Shown: positions 38,868 to 50,672, counted from the stretch's first letter. The stretch is DNA of 64,000 nucleotides from Pseudomonas putida (GCF_001941965.1 NZ_MKZO01000002.1:1-64000); one strand, 5' to 3'. The notes: a model not told the origin generated them from the sequence alone. Made by a program: numbers and translations.

Positions 38868-38896
38868 AACAGCGCCCCGCACACGCGGGGCGCTGG
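38868..38896 (+). terminator. Hairpin between aatP and aauS
   Basis: CAGCGCCCCGC / GCGGGGCGCTG stem with an ACAC-type loop. The tail GTCGTTAC is poor in T, so read-through into aauSR is likely. Confidence 0.6.
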
Positions 38897-38915
38897 TCGT
38901 TACAAGGCCTCTGTG

Positions 38916-40819
38916 ATGAAATGCGACCCTACGCTTTTTCGCCCAGCCAAGCCTGCCCTTGCCGTGAAACCCCGTCTCATCCGCCAACTGCTGATTCCGC
39001 CGCTGATCCTGCTGCTGACGATCGGGCTCGGTGTCGCCGGTTACCTGGTCAGCGAGCACAACGGCATCCGCACCTTGAGCGACAACGGCGAGCGCCAGCT
39101 CGAGCTGCACGCGCGCACGGTCGAAAGCGAAATCAGCAAGTACACCTACCTGCCCAGCCTGCTGGAGCTGGAAGACAGCGTGTCGAAGCTGCTCACCGAA
39201 CCCGACGGCGAACACCGCCAGGCGGTCAACGAATACCTCGAGGGCCTGAACCGCCGCAGCCGCAGCCGGGCGATCTTCGTCCTCGACACCACGGGCCGGG
39301 TCCAGGCCACCAGCAACTGGCGCGACGTCGACAGCTTCCTCGGTGAAGACCTGTCCTTCCGTGCCTATTTCCAGGACGCCGTGCGCGGCCAGCCGGGGCG
39401 TTTCTACGGTATCGGCAGCACCACCGGCGAACCCGGCTACTTCCTCGCCCACGGTCTGGAAGAACACGGCAAGATCATCGGCGTCGCAGTGATCAAGGTG
39501 CGCCTCGAAGCCCTTGAAGAACGCTGGCAGCGCGCGCGCCTGGAAGCCTTCGTCACCGACGAGAACGGCATCATCATCCTGTCCAGCGATCCGGCCCGGC
39601 GCCTGAAGTCGGTACGCCCGCTGACCGCGGAAGTGAAAGAACGCCTGGCCCGCAGCCTGCAGTACTACTGGTTCTCCCTCAACGAGCTGCAACCGCTGGC
39701 CCGGGAAAAACTCGGCGACGACCAGGAGAAGCTGACCTTCCCGGCCAACGCCCGCCTGGAGGACGGTACCCATGAGGTGTCCTACCTGGCCCAGACCCGC
39801 CGTCTTGCCGATACCCCCTGGCACTTCACCCTGCTGACCCCGCTGCAGGACCTGCGCCGCGAATCGATCATCCAGGGCGTACTGGTTGCCATCGCCTTCG
39901 CCCTGCTGACCATCCTCGCCATCGCCTGGAACGAGCGGCGCAAGGTGATCGCCACTCGCCTGGCGGCCCGGGAAGCCCTGGAAGAAGCCAACAACCAGCT
40001 GGAACGCAAGATCGCCGAACGCACCGCCGACCTGCGCGCCAGCAACGACCGCCTCAAGGCGCAGATCCGCGAACGCCGCCAGGCCGAGGAAACCCTGCGC
40101 CATGCCCAGGACGAACTGGTCCAGGCCGGCAAACTGGCGGCCATCGGACAGATGTCCACCAGCATTGCCCACGAGCTGAACCAGCCGCTGGCGGCGCTGC
40201 GCACCCTGTCCGGCAATACCGTGCGCTTCCTCCAGCGCGGCTCCCTGGAAATCGCCAGCGCCAACCTGCTGACCATGAACGACCTGATCGACCGCATGGG
40301 CCGCATCACCGCCAGCCTGCGCTCCTTCGCCCGGCGCGGCGACGACCGCGGCCAGGCCTCGCTGGCCAAGGCGGTGGACGCCACCCTGCAGGTGCTCGCC
40401 GCGCGTATCGAAGGCTGCCACCTGAAGCTGCACAGCAATTACAGCGAGCAACAACTGAAGATCGACCAGACCCGCCTGGAGCAGATCCTCGTCAACCTGA
40501 TCGGCAACGCCCTCGACGCCATGGCCGCGGTGCCGCTGCCGGAGCTGTGGCTGGAAGGCGAGGTGCAGGACGGCAAATACCGCCTGCGCGTACGCGACAA
40601 CGGCCACGGCATCGATGACGAGGCGCGCAAGCACCTGTTCGAACCCTTCTTCACCACCAAACCCGGCGAGCACGGCCTGGGCCTCGGCCTGACCCTGTCC
40701 GCCAGCCTCGCCGCCGCCGCCGGTGGCAGCCTGAACGTCGAGCACCCCGCCAGCGGCGGCACCGCGTTCGTCCTCAGCCTGCCGCTGCTCCCCGCGCCCA
40801 CTGAACCCGCCGAGTCCTT

Positions 40820-40823
<4 letters not shown>
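38916..40823 (+). CDS. aauS: Acidic amino acid sensor histidine kinase
   Basis: DctB-like membrane sensor of 635 aa. An N-terminal helix (about residues 20-42) and a second near 315-333 flank a periplasmic double-Cache-type domain. A coiled coil (EANNQLERKIAERTADLRAS, about 356-375) leads to the HisKA domain with His419 in SIAHELNQPLAAL. The ATPase has NLIGNALDAM, DNGHGI and GLGLGL. The ATG at 38916 is preferred to the preceding GTG. It overlaps aauR by four bases and follows the aat operon it is expected to control. Confidence 0.92.
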
Positions 40824-42145
<1,322 letters not shown>

Positions 42146-42156
42146 GGACGAAGCGA

Positions 42157-42492
42157 ATGGACCTGATACTCAAGGCCTGTCTCGGCGCTGCGGTGGTGGT
42201 GATCCTCGCCATGCTGGCCAAGACCCGCAACTACTACATCGCCGGGCTGGTGCCGCTGTTTCCCACCTTCGCCCTGATCGCCCACTACATCGTCGGCAAG
42301 GGCCGTTCGCTGGACGATCTGAAGACCACCATCGTCTTCGGCATGTGGTCGATCATTCCGTACTTCGTCTATCTCGCCGCGCTGTATTTCCTCGTGGATC
42401 GCCTGCGCCTGGAAGCCTCGCTGGCCCTGGCGGCGCTGGCCTGGCTGGTCGCGGCAGGCATTCTCGTCAGCGTTTGGGTGCGCCTGCACTAA
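42157..42492 (+). CDS. glpM: Membrane protein GlpM
   Basis: A 111-aa inner-membrane protein with about four hydrophobic helices. KTRNYYIAGLVPLFPTFALI (about residues 22-41) and VFGMWSIIPYFVYL are characteristic of GlpM, a Pseudomonas protein found after glpD and linked to alginate production in P. aeruginosa. Here it starts 11 bp after aauR, separated from glpD by the aat-aau cluster. Biochemical role unknown. It converges with the hydrolase gene; the 3' ends overlap by four bases. Confidence 0.9.
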   Translation: MDLILKACLGAAVVVILAMLAKTRNYYIAGLVPLFPTFALIAHYIVGKGRSLDDLKTTIVFGMWSIIPYFVYLAALYFLVDRLRLEASLALAALAWLVAAGILVSVWVRLH

Positions 42493-43484
42493 CGCTGGGC
42501 GATATGACGGATATCGTCGGCCCGGTGTGATTGCAGGTACGGCAGCACCGCGGCCAGCAGCGCCGCCTTGAACGGCTCCTGGAAACGATGGGCCAGGCCG
42601 GGAATCAGGGCCAGTTGGCTGCCCTGGATATGCGCCGCCAGGTGCACACCATGCATCACCGGCAACAGCGGGTCGGCGGTGCCGTGGACCACCAGGGTCG
42701 GCACCCGCAGGCGATTGAGCAGCTCGACCCGACTCGGCTCGGCGAGGATCGCCATGATCTGGCGCTTCACCCCGTCCGGATTGAAGGCGCGGTCATAGGA
42801 CAGCGCCGCCTGATGCAACAGCACCTGACGATCATCCTTCACCTGCGGGCTGCCCAGCGCGGCCAGCAGGTCGGCCTGCTGCTCGATGGCCACCTCGCGG
42901 TTCGGCGCACTGCGCTGGGCCAACTGGCGGATCAGCGCCGGGCTCGGGGCCGGCAGGCCCTGGGCGCCGGAGCTGGACATGATCAGGGTCAGGCTCTCGA
43001 CCCTGTCAGGCGCCATGGCGGCGACATGCTGGGCGATCATCCCGCCCATGCTCACGCCCAGTACGTGGAAGCGTTCGGCGCCCAGGTACTGCATCAGTTC
43101 CAGGCCGTCCTCGGCCATGTCTTCAAGGGTATAGGGCGCATTCACCGACAAGCCCAGGCGATAGCGCACCAGCTCGTAGGTCAGGCTGGCGTCGGCGGGC
43201 GGCTGGTTCCAGTGCGACAGGCCGACATCGCGGTTGTCGTAGCGGATCACCCGGAAGCCCTGGTTGCACAACGCCTCGACCACCTCGTCGGGCCAGTGGA
43301 TCAGTTGCCCGCCCAGGCCCATGACCAGCAGCAGGGCCGGATCGCTGGCGCGGCCGACGCTTTGGTAGGCGAGGCTGACCTGTTGCAGTTGAGCCTGCTG
43401 GACCGGCGCGTGCACATCGCAGCGCGGCGCGGCCCACGAAGAACAGGCGCATAACAGCGCCAGAAGAAATAAATAAACCCGCAT
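42489..43484 (-). CDS. Exported alpha/beta hydrolase
   Basis: Predicted hydrolase of 331 aa with an N-terminal signal ([18 protein letters not shown]), either signal peptidase I type or, less likely, a lipoprotein. The alpha/beta fold is indicated by the oxyanion HG-like GLGGQ, the nucleophile elbow GVSMGGM, the Asp in HGTADPLLP and the His in GLAHRF. ATG 43484 is chosen; the open frame upstream merely runs through a REP element. The P. aeruginosa counterpart sits between glpM and metR (PA3586 by recall). Substrate unknown. Confidence 0.88.
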   Translation of the reverse strand: MRVYLFLLALLCACSSWAAPRCDVHAPVQQAQLQQVSLAYQSVGRASDPALLLVMGLGGQLIHWPDEVVEALCNQGFRVIRYDNRDVGLSHWNQPPADASLTYELVRYRLGLSVNAPYTLEDMAEDGLELMQYLGAERFHVLGVSMGGMIAQHVAAMAPDRVESLTLIMSSSGAQGLPAPSPALIRQLAQRSAPNREVAIEQQADLLAALGSPQVKDDRQVLLHQAALSYDRAFNPDGVKRQIMAILAEPSRVELLNRLRVPTLVVHGTADPLLPVMHGVHLAAHIQGSQLALIPGLAHRFQEPFKAALLAAVLPYLQSHRADDIRHIAQR

Positions 43485-43608
43485 GGAAGAAACACCGAAA
43501 ACGAAATCCCCAGTAGAGCGCGAGTGTGATGATGTTTGTGCCAGCGCGCTGCCACAGTTCGGTGACAATTTCATGAACCCTGCCGAGTGGCCTTGTGTTG
43601 CCATTGCG

Positions 43609-43693
43609 GGCCCTATCGCTGGCAAGCCAGCTCCCACAGGGACCGCAGGCGCCGCAAAACCCTGTGGGAGCTGGCTTGCCAGCGATAGGGCCG
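43609..43693. repeat. REP pair upstream of the hydrolase gene
   Basis: GGGCCCTATCGCTGGCAAGC...CCACAGGG and CCCTGTGGGAGCTGG...GCGATAGGGCC arms, about 20 bp spacer, between the divergent hydrolase and giant-protein genes (intergenic length 296 bp). Confidence 0.93.
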
Positions 43694-43780
43694 GGAAGAA
43701 CAACACATAACTACCGCCCTGCCCCTGATGGCTTGCCCTGAAATCCGCCTTTCCCGGCCCACTCTCAAGGACAAGCCCCC

Positions 43781-46700
43781 ATGCTCGACACCCCGGACCA
43801 CCCCCTGACGGACGTGGTCGATTTCGACCTCACCCGCCACCTCGATAGCCCCCGCCACCTCGACGAAAACCTGTTCCTCGCTGCCACCCGCGCCTTGCAG
43901 CAAAGCCGCCAGCGCCTGTTCGAGCTGCTGCGCGACGCCCCGGCCATCGATATCGGGCAAACCCGCGACGAACGCGACCATCAGTGGCAGGCCTGGTGGA
44001 ACGGCCGCGCGCGCCATACCGCCGTCGCCCGCCACACCGACGCCGCCGGCCATTTTCGCCGGCATTACCAGGCGGCCTGCGCCCTTGCCTTCGCCGAGGG
44101 CCGGGTGAACAGCGAACACCTGCCAGACCTGCACCACACCCGCCAGGCCAGCATCCCCCACGGCCGCCTGGCTTCTGGCAGCCAGCGCTCCCTGCCCGGC
44201 GCACTGGTGATCGCCGGACACCTGCTCTACCTGCCGGGCCATAGCCCGGCGTTGCAGGCGTTCGACAACCACACGGCGCTGGAGCAATACCTGCTGGACC
44301 GCCAGGACCTGCTCGACGGCTGCGTCGGCATCGACCACGAAAGCGTTGCCGCGCCGCTGGACAGCGCCTTCAAGCGCCTGCTCGGTGCCGTGCGCATCCG
44401 GCGCCTCGACGCCGACACGGCAGAGGCCGCCCTTGCCTTCGATCACTGGCGCTGCAGCACGCCCTTGCTGGCCGAGGCCCCGGCCATCCCCCTGCTCGAC
44501 GACGAAGCCCCGCGCAGCGCCGACAGCTTCGGCAGCCTCTATCACGACCTGCCCTTCAGCGCCCGGGTGGCCAAGGTCGAGCAACAGCTCGCCGCCTTCG
44601 AAACCCTGGCCGAGGCCAACGCCGGACAACTGCCGGCCAGCCTGCTCGACACCCTCGATACCCTCGACGGCACGGAAGCCGCCAGCTTCGCCGCCGCCTC
44701 GGCCTTGCTCGCCGCAACCGTCCCCGACCGCACCAGCGAGCATTACCAGGCACTGAAACAGGCGCGGATCACCGGCCTGCGCGCGGAGGCGGATATCCAG
44801 CAGGCGCTGGGCTTGCTGGACAACCCCCACCGCGCCCTGCTCGACGCCGTACTGCTGGCCCCGCAAGCCGCACAACGCCTGGACCCGGTGATTGCCGCCA
44901 CGCTCTACCTGCAACGCCACGACCAGCTCGGCGTGCATGAGCTGGAGGGCGTGCTGCTGCTCGGCCACAGCGATGACCAGGGCCAGTTGTCCGCCGCCCA
45001 GCCGGTGTTGCTTTGCTGGCCGGGCGCTGGCGGCGGTCTGCAAGGCTTCGCCTCGCGCCAGGCTCTGGAGCGGGAGTTCTTCAAGCTGGCGCCTGGCACC
45101 AACAGCCTCGGCGTCCTGCCCCTGGCCGAAGATGCCTTCGACCACAGCCTCGCCCGGCAGCTATCAAAATATGAAGCCGCCCTGCGCGAGTTGCAGGCCA
45201 TCAGCAGCGGTGCATCTCTTGAAGCGGGCCTGCACGCCTTGCGCGAGGACGCCCTCGACACACTGCGGGTACCGGCCCATGCCGCTCGCGATAGCGCGCG
45301 CCAGCATCTGCTCGAACAACAGCGCAGCCTGATCCTCTCCCGCCAGGCCCCGGCCTGGTTGCACCGGCTCGGCGCCAGCGAGCGCCAAGCCTTCAAGGGC
45401 CTGATCGAGGACTATCTCGGCGCCGTGCACCGCTCGCGCAGCTACCTGGCCGCCGCCCTGCCGTTGCGCGGCGAATTCGCCCGCCACCAGGTCGCCGGAC
45501 GCCTGCGCCAGGCCTTCGACCTGAGCCGCGACGTACAGGTGCAACTCGACCTGCCGGACAGCGTCACCTACGGCCGCGACCCTGTCCCTGGCTCGGGCGC
45601 GCCGGGGACACCGGTCAAGCTGATCACGGTGCCGAGCAGCGCGCGCAGTCGTCTGAGCCTCGAGGATCTGGCGCTGCAGAACATCGACCTGCCCATGCAG
45701 CAGCGCCTGCACTTCATGCAGGTGCTGGTCAGCGGCGGTGACAGCGCCGAGCAGGCCCGGGTCCTGGCCGGCATCACCCAAGACTGGCTGGGCGCCATGG
45801 TCAGCGATCTGGACGTGGCCCAGCGTTATGAGCAGAAAATCCTCGGCGCCTTCATGGGCACCGGCAACGAAGCCACCTTCGCCGCCGAGCATCGCGAAGA
45901 ATGCCTGCTCGACCCGCTGCGCCTGATGTTGCGCATCCAGGGCGAAGCGGCCCTGCGCCAGCAGCGGATCGACGCACAGGGCAAGGCGTTGCTGGATGCC
46001 GCCATCGACCAGGGCAACCACCACGCCAGCCTCCTGCCGGTGCTCCTGGCCAGCGGCGGTGAGGACACCGAAGGCCACGCCAGCGGGCTTTCCGGTGTCA
46101 CCCTGATCCACGCTGCCGACACCACCCTGCTCTACCTCCCGGACAGCCCCGACGGCCAGTTCCTGCGCCAGTTCGACAGCCTGGAAAGCGCGCGCAAGGC
46201 GCTGTTCCGCCTGTGCTTCGACGCAAGCATGGCCGAGTACCTGGCCGGCCGCGCCCTGGAGGGCGAGGTCGCCGCCCATGTCAGCCGGATCAATGCGGCC
46301 TGTGTCCGCCAGTTCGACGGCTTCATCGCCATCGGCCTGGCCTGGCCAACGGGCACCGGGCTGGCTGCGCACCTGTGCGATGCGCACAAGGGCCGGTTGA
46401 TCGTCGCCCACCGCTCCACCTCGCGCTCGCGCCACGACCTGTTCATGGAGCGCTACGCCCTGGAAAGCGGCATGGTCTTCAACTACATCAGGATGGCCCT
46501 CGGCGCGGTGCCCTTCGTCGGCACCCTGGTGGCGGCCTTCGATGGCTGGCTGGCGGCCAACCAGGCGGCCGCGGCGTTTCAGCGCGGCGACAGCGGCGAG
46601 GCACTGCAACAGCTCGAGTGGGTCTTGATGAGCCTGCTCGACGGCGTGATGGACCTGCTGCCGGGGTTCAGTATCGATCCGGCAGTGCTGCGCCGGATCA

Positions 46701-48925
46701 CCCGCCAGCGCACGCTGAACGGCCTGGCCCGCCTGCCCGCCCGGCGTATCGCCGGACGCACGGCAGTCCAGCGTTTCAGCGGCTACGAATACGCCGACGA
46801 ACTGTCCCTGGCCGGCATCCTCCCGGACAACGACGGTATCTACCGGCACGCCCAGGGCAATTTCATCGTCAATCATGGCCGCCCGTACCAGGTGACCTTC
46901 GACCAGGCCCGGCATACCTGGCGCCTGGCCGGCACCCCGGCGAAACGCTACCCGCAACCGATCGCCCGCGACGACAGCGGCCAGTGGGACACCCATGGCG
47001 CGCTCTACGGCGTCAACGTGATCAGCCCGGTCAGCGGCGGCGGCAACGTCATCGGGGTGATCGCCGACGGCCTCGACCCACTGTGGCCGGCGGTGATCCG
47101 CGAGCGCCTGCCGCGCTGGTGGGTCGATCCCGGCCTGCGCCGCCTGCGGGCCCTGCAACACAGCACCGACTACCAGTTGCGCGAACTGCACCGGCTGAAC
47201 CTGAGCACCGGCGAGGAGCAGCGCCTGTTCAACCGCATGACCGACGATGGCCAGCGCTACCGCCAGGCGGAAAAGCTGGCCAACCAGTACGCCTGGGAGC
47301 GGCAGATCGCCGACAAGGTCTACCCCGAACTGGAGGAACTGGCGCAACTCAGCGCCGGCAACAACCGTACCCGCGCCCGCGACCTGATGAGCCGGGTCGC
47401 CTGGCTGCAGGTCAACCGCATGGCCAACGAGCTCAACGGGGTCAAGCGCAGCGCCACGGAAATCCTCGACCAGGTCGACAAGCTGGTCGACCAGACCCGC
47501 AACACCCCGGCCACCGACGTCGCCCGCCATCTCGAGATCATGAAGCGGCGCAAGGTCCTGCGGGTCCAGTTGATCGGCAAGCTGCAGGCGGTGGCCAACT
47601 ACACCCACGCCATCGAGCTGTGGAGCAAGCGCATCACCAACGCCACGCAGAAAGCCAAGGTCGCCGCCGACATCAGCTACGCACGGCGCAACTTCAACCA
47701 GGCCACCTGCGACATCCTCAAGGTGCGCAACTACCTGGAAGTGATCAACCGCTACGAAACCGCCACCGACGAATCCTGGTTCTACCTGCAGATTCCGGTG
47801 GCCCAGGCGCGGACCGAAGTCGACCGCAGCCTCAACAACCTGTTCCACCTGCCGGAAGTCCGCAGCAGCGGCGACCAGCGCAAGCGCATGCTGGAAGCCT
47901 GCATCGACACCTTCGAGCGCTACGGCTACAACCTGCGGGCCTGGTCCACCAGCTACGCACACTGCTTCGACCATGACTTCGTCGAGCCGCTGCTGGAGCA
48001 CCTGCAATCGATCAGCGAACTGGCCGAGCGCTGGAAACAGAAGATTCCCGAGCCCGCCGCGAAACCGGCCGCGGTGCCCGGACGCGGTCCATCGGTGGCG
48101 CGTAAACTGTTCGAGACCGAGGACCACCAGTTCTTCATCGGCATTGAGGAAGATGCCGGCGGACCGCAACGGCGCATCACCATCAACCGGGTCAATGACC
48201 GCACCGAGGTTTATGTCCCTGGCAGTGCCGGGCGCTGGCGCCGGCTTGACGAGCCGGGCAGTTCGAAGCCGGGAACACCGGTGGACATCCACCGCCTGCT
48301 GCGCGAAGCCCGCGAACGCCTGGACAAGCTGCCGGCCTACCGGGACAAGGTCGACAGCTACGCCCGCAGCGACATGCTGCCGCGCGACCTGGAGCATCTG
48401 CTGCTCAGCGAGGCGGGCGAACTGCGGGTCCGCGCCGAGCGTATCGCCGAACAGAACCCCCAGGCCGAGCTGATCGCCACCCTGCGGCACACGGCCGACG
48501 AACTGGTCGCCAGCGGACGGACCCTGCGCATCCGCCAGTCACTGGCGAGCAAGACGCCCAACGAGGGCATGCTCGATTACCTCATCGAGCACAAGGCCGT
48601 GGATATCCGCAAGATCGGCACCCTGGGCAAACTGCCCAAGCGCATCGAAGGGCAAGCGGATTACCTCCTCGAATACGAGGTCCGCGACCTGACCCGGGGC
48701 CAGCCCTACAGCCTGTGGTACGCGCATTTCCACTACCCGTCGCAGAGCCCGGGCTTCGAGCGTTTCACCAAGGCCCACCTGAAGACCGCCGAGCAGCGCC
48801 GCCTCGGCCTGCAATGGCAACTGGCCCAGGGCGAGGGCGCCGAGCGCATCTGGCGCGGTGATATCGGCCGGCCGATGGCGAAAAAGCACTTCGCCGAGCT
48901 GTTCCGCCTGCCGGCCTCGCAATAA
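43781..48925 (+). CDS. Giant toxin-like protein (DUF6543 / dermonecrotic-toxin-like family), 1714 aa
   Basis: Very large single-gene protein with no signal peptide. I recognise it as one of the large Pseudomonas proteins annotated as 'dermonecrotic toxin domain' or DUF6543, mainly from its size and its central hydrophobic block. Residues about 900-932 (MALGAVPFVGTLVAAFDGWL) and 948-963 (VLMSLLDGVMDLLPGF) flank a short AAFQRGD...GEALQQLE linker; this looks like a membrane-insertion or pore segment. The N-terminal 850 residues are helical and soluble. Residues about 1150-1450 are rich in charged helices, and the C-terminal about 300 residues form a further domain without a catalytic motif I know. 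Base composition matches the neighbours. No immunity or secretion gene is adjacent. Activity and secretion are unproven. Confidence 0.8.
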   Translation: MLDTPDHPLTDVVDFDLTRHLDSPRHLDENLFLAATRALQQSRQRLFELLRDAPAIDIGQTRDERDHQWQAWWNGRARHTAVARHTDAAGHFRRHYQAACALAFAEGRVNSEHLPDLHHTRQASIPHGRLASGSQRSLPGALVIAGHLLYLPGHSPALQAFDNHTALEQYLLDRQDLLDGCVGIDHESVAAPLDSAFKRLLGAVRIRRLDADTAEAALAFDHWRCSTPLLAEAPAIPLLDDEAPRSADSFGSLYHDLPFSARVAKVEQQLAAFETLAEANAGQLPASLLDTLDTLDGTEAASFAAASALLAATVPDRTSEHYQALKQARITGLRAEADIQQALGLLDNPHRALLDAVLLAPQAAQRLDPVIAATLYLQRHDQLGVHELEGVLLLGHSDDQGQLSAAQPVLLCWPGAGGGLQGFASRQALEREFFKLAPGTNSLGVLPLAEDAFDHSLARQLSKYEAALRELQAISSGASLEAGLHALREDALDTLRVPAHAARDSARQHLLEQQRSLILSRQAPAWLHRLGASERQAFKGLIEDYLGAVHRSRSYLAAALPLRGEFARHQVAGRLRQAFDLSRDVQVQLDLPDSVTYGRDPVPGSGAPGTPVKLITVPSSARSRLSLEDLALQNIDLPMQQRLHFMQVLVSGGDSAEQARVLAGITQDWLGAMVSDLDVAQRYEQKILGAFMGTGNEATFAAEHREECLLDPLRLMLRIQGEAALRQQRIDAQGKALLDAAIDQGNHHASLLPVLLASGGEDTEGHASGLSGVTLIHAADTTLLYLPDSPDGQFLRQFDSLESARKALFRLCFDASMAEYLAGRALEGEVAAHVSRINAACVRQFDGFIAIGLAWPTGTGLAAHLCDAHKGRLIVAHRSTSRSRHDLFMERYALESGMVFNYIRMALGAVPFVGTLVAAFDGWLAANQAAAAFQRGDSGEALQQLEWVLMSLLDGVMDLLPGFSIDPAVLRRITRQRTLNGLARLPARRIAGRTAVQRFSGYEYADELSLAGILPDNDGIYRHAQGNFIVNHGRPYQVTFDQARHTWRLAGTPAKRYPQPIARDDSGQWDTHGALYGVNVISPVSGGGNVIGVIADGLDPLWPAVIRERLPRWWVDPGLRRLRALQHSTDYQLRELHRLNLSTGEEQRLFNRMTDDGQRYRQAEKLANQYAWERQIADKVYPELEELAQLSAGNNRTRARDLMSRVAWLQVNRMANELNGVKRSATEILDQVDKLVDQTRNTPATDVARHLEIMKRRKVLRVQLIGKLQAVANYTHAIELWSKRITNATQKAKVAADISYARRNFNQATCDILKVRNYLEVINRYETATDESWFYLQIPVAQARTEVDRSLNNLFHLPEVRSSGDQRKRMLEACIDTFERYGYNLRAWSTSYAHCFDHDFVEPLLEHLQSISELAERWKQKIPEPAAKPAAVPGRGPSVARKLFETEDHQFFIGIEEDAGGPQRRITINRVNDRTEVYVPGSAGRWRRLDEPGSSKPGTPVDIHRLLREARERLDKLPAYRDKVDSYARSDMLPRDLEHLLLSEAGELRVRAERIAEQNPQAELIATLRHTADELVASGRTLRIRQSLASKTPNEGMLDYLIEHKAVDIRKIGTLGKLPKRIEGQADYLLEYEVRDLTRGQPYSLWYAHFHYPSQSPGFERFTKAHLKTAEQRRLGLQWQLAQGEGAERIWRGDIGRPMAKKHFAELFRLPASQ

Positions 48926-48932
48926 CCGTTCG

Positions 48933-48961
48933 GGCAGCGCCGGTCGACAGCCGGCGCTGCA
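48933..48961 (+). terminator. Hairpin after the giant-protein gene
   Basis: GCAGCGCCGG / CCGGCGCTGC stem, TCGACAG loop, directly after the stop; no T-run. Confidence 0.6.
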
Positions 48962-49018
48962 TGAGACAAACTCACCGCCATTCCGTTTTCCTCAAAAATT
49001 CCTCATGGAGAATGCCGG

Positions 49019-49936
49019 GTGCTGGAAATCCGCCATCTGAAAACCCTGCACGCCCTGCGCGAAGCCGACAGCCTGGTGGAGGCCGCCGAGCGCCTGCACC
49101 TGACCCAATCGGCGCTGTCGCACCAGTTCAAGGAGCTGGAAGAACGTCTGGGCATGCAGTTATTCGTGCGCAAGACCAAGCCGATTCGCTTCACTAGCGC
49201 CGGCCTGCGCCTGCTGCAACTGGCCGACGCCACCCTGCCGCTGCTGCGCGGTGCCGAACGGGATATCGCCCGCCTCGCCGGTGGTACCGCCGGGCGCCTG
49301 CACATGGCGATCGAATGCCACAGCTGCTTCCAGTGGCTGATGCCGACCATCGACCAGTTCCGCGATGCCTGGCCGGAAGTCGAGCTGGACCTCGCCTCGG
49401 GCTTCGCCTTCGCGCCGCTGCCGGCCTTGGCCCGGGGCGACCTCGACCTGGTAGTGACCTCCGACCCGCTGGACCTGGCCGGGATCACCTATGTGCCGCT
49501 GTTCACCTACGAGGCCATGCTTGCCGTGGCCAACCAGCACGCGCTGGCCAGCAAGCCCTACGTGGTACCGGAGGACCTGGCCCGGGAAACCCTGATCACC
49601 TACCCGGTGGAGCGTGATCGCCTGGATATCTTCACCCGCTTCCTGGAGCCGGCCGATATCGAACCGGCGCAGGTGCGCACCTCGGAGCTGTCGGTGATGA
49701 TGATGCAGCTGGTGGCCAGCGGCCGTGGCGTGTGCGGCATGCCGCACTGGGCGCTGCACGAGTACAGCTCGCGGGGCTATGTGAAGGCCAAGCGCCTGGG
49801 GGAGAAAGGCCTGTTCGCCACGCTCTATGCGGCGGTGCGCACCGATATGCTCGATGCGCCGTACATGCGCGATTTCCTGCTAACTGCCAAGGACACCTCA
49901 TTCTCCACGCTCGATGGTGTCAGTGCGGTGAGGTAA
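49019..49936 (+). CDS. metR: LysR-family regulator of methionine synthesis MetR
   Basis: A 305-aa LysR-type activator, normally responding to homocysteine and controlling metE/metH and related genes. The N-terminal winged helix (SLVEAAERLHLTQSALSHQ, about residues 18-36) and the MetR-like core (ECHSCFQWLMPTIDQFR) are characteristic. GTG 49019 follows GGAG. The adjacent hydrolase-metR order of P. aeruginosa is interrupted here by the giant gene. Confidence 0.93.
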   Translation: MLEIRHLKTLHALREADSLVEAAERLHLTQSALSHQFKELEERLGMQLFVRKTKPIRFTSAGLRLLQLADATLPLLRGAERDIARLAGGTAGRLHMAIECHSCFQWLMPTIDQFRDAWPEVELDLASGFAFAPLPALARGDLDLVVTSDPLDLAGITYVPLFTYEAMLAVANQHALASKPYVVPEDLARETLITYPVERDRLDIFTRFLEPADIEPAQVRTSELSVMMMQLVASGRGVCGMPHWALHEYSSRGYVKAKRLGEKGLFATLYAAVRTDMLDAPYMRDFLLTAKDTSFSTLDGVSAVR

Positions 49937-49990
49937 AGCTGCAAGCCAAACGCAGATTACTTGCCGCTTGCAGCTTGGCGCTTGAAGCTC
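49936..49990. repeat. AAGCTGCAAGC-type repeat between metR and the LysE exporter
   Basis: AAGCTGCAAGCCAAACGCAG and CTTGCCGCTTGCAGCTTGGC followed by GCTTGAAGCT form an inverted structure of the same family as at 21994 and 23871. It lies at convergent gene ends and may end transcription. Confidence 0.65.
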
Positions 49991-49994
49991 CGGA

Positions 49995-50633
49995 TCAAGC
50001 CAGCTTGCGCTGCTCCTGCACCAGGCGCAGCGCCAGGGCGGCGAGGACAAAGCCCATCACATAGCGTTGCAGCATCAGCCACAGCGGATAGCGCATGAAC
50101 CAGGCGGAAATGCCGGCGGCGAACAGCGCGATCAGCAGGTTGAAGGTGAAGCTCACGCTGATCTGGGTAAAGCCAAGGATCAGGCTCTGGGCCAGCACCG
50201 AGCCGTGCTCCGGGGTGATGAACTGCGGCAGGATCGACAGGTAGAACATCGCCACCTTGGGATTCAGCAGGCTGGTGAGAAAGCCCATCAGCACCAGCTT
50301 GCGCGGCGAGTCCGGGACCAGCTCGCGCGGCTCGAAGGGCGAACGGGCACCGGGTTTCACGGCCTGCCAGGCCATCCACAACAGGTAGGCGGCACCGGCC
50401 CAGCGCAGGATGTCGTAGCCCAGCGGCACGGCCATGAACAGCGCGGTCAGGCCGATGGCGGCGGCGGTCATATGGATCAGGAAGCCGGCGACCACACCGA
50501 GCAACGAGGTCACCCCGGCCATGCGGCCCTGGCAGATGGAGCGGGAGATCAGGTAGATCATGTTCGGTCCCGGGGTCAGGACCATGAGCAGGGCGGCGCC
50601 GGTGAACAGCAGCCAGTCGTTGAGGGGGATCAT
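49995..50633 (-). CDS. LysE/RhtB-family amino acid exporter
   Basis: Inner-membrane exporter of 212 aa with six hydrophobic segments. The N-terminal LTPGPNMIYLISRS and the central SLLNPKVAMFYLSILPQFI are diagnostic for LysE/RhtB. ATG 50633 is preferred because AAGGAG is eight bases upstream; a GTG at 50642 is in frame. Likely exports an amino acid or homoserine-like compound; substrate unknown. It is convergent with metR. Confidence 0.92.
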   Translation of the reverse strand: MIPLNDWLLFTGAALLMVLTPGPNMIYLISRSICQGRMAGVTSLLGVVAGFLIHMTAAAIGLTALFMAVPLGYDILRWAGAAYLLWMAWQAVKPGARSPFEPRELVPDSPRKLVLMGFLTSLLNPKVAMFYLSILPQFITPEHGSVLAQSLILGFTQISVSFTFNLLIALFAAGISAWFMRYPLWLMLQRYVMGFVLAALALRLVQEQRKLA

Positions 50634-50672
50634 CGAGAGCACTCCTTTGCAGTGGGTTCTTTGTTGTTCTTC

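Noticed and set aside
43485..43706. N-terminal extension of the alpha/beta hydrolase through the REP element
   Set aside because: The extension only translates the REP sequence; the ATG at 43484 gives a proper signal peptide.
45164..48490. Very long open frame on the minus strand opposite the giant gene (similar ones at 3486-6683, 38067-40745, 52715-55201 and 60870-63308)
   Set aside because: These are mirror frames of GC-rich genes with strong third-position GC. Their products are low-complexity (rich in Gln, His, Ala, Gly) and lie opposite genes with clear families.
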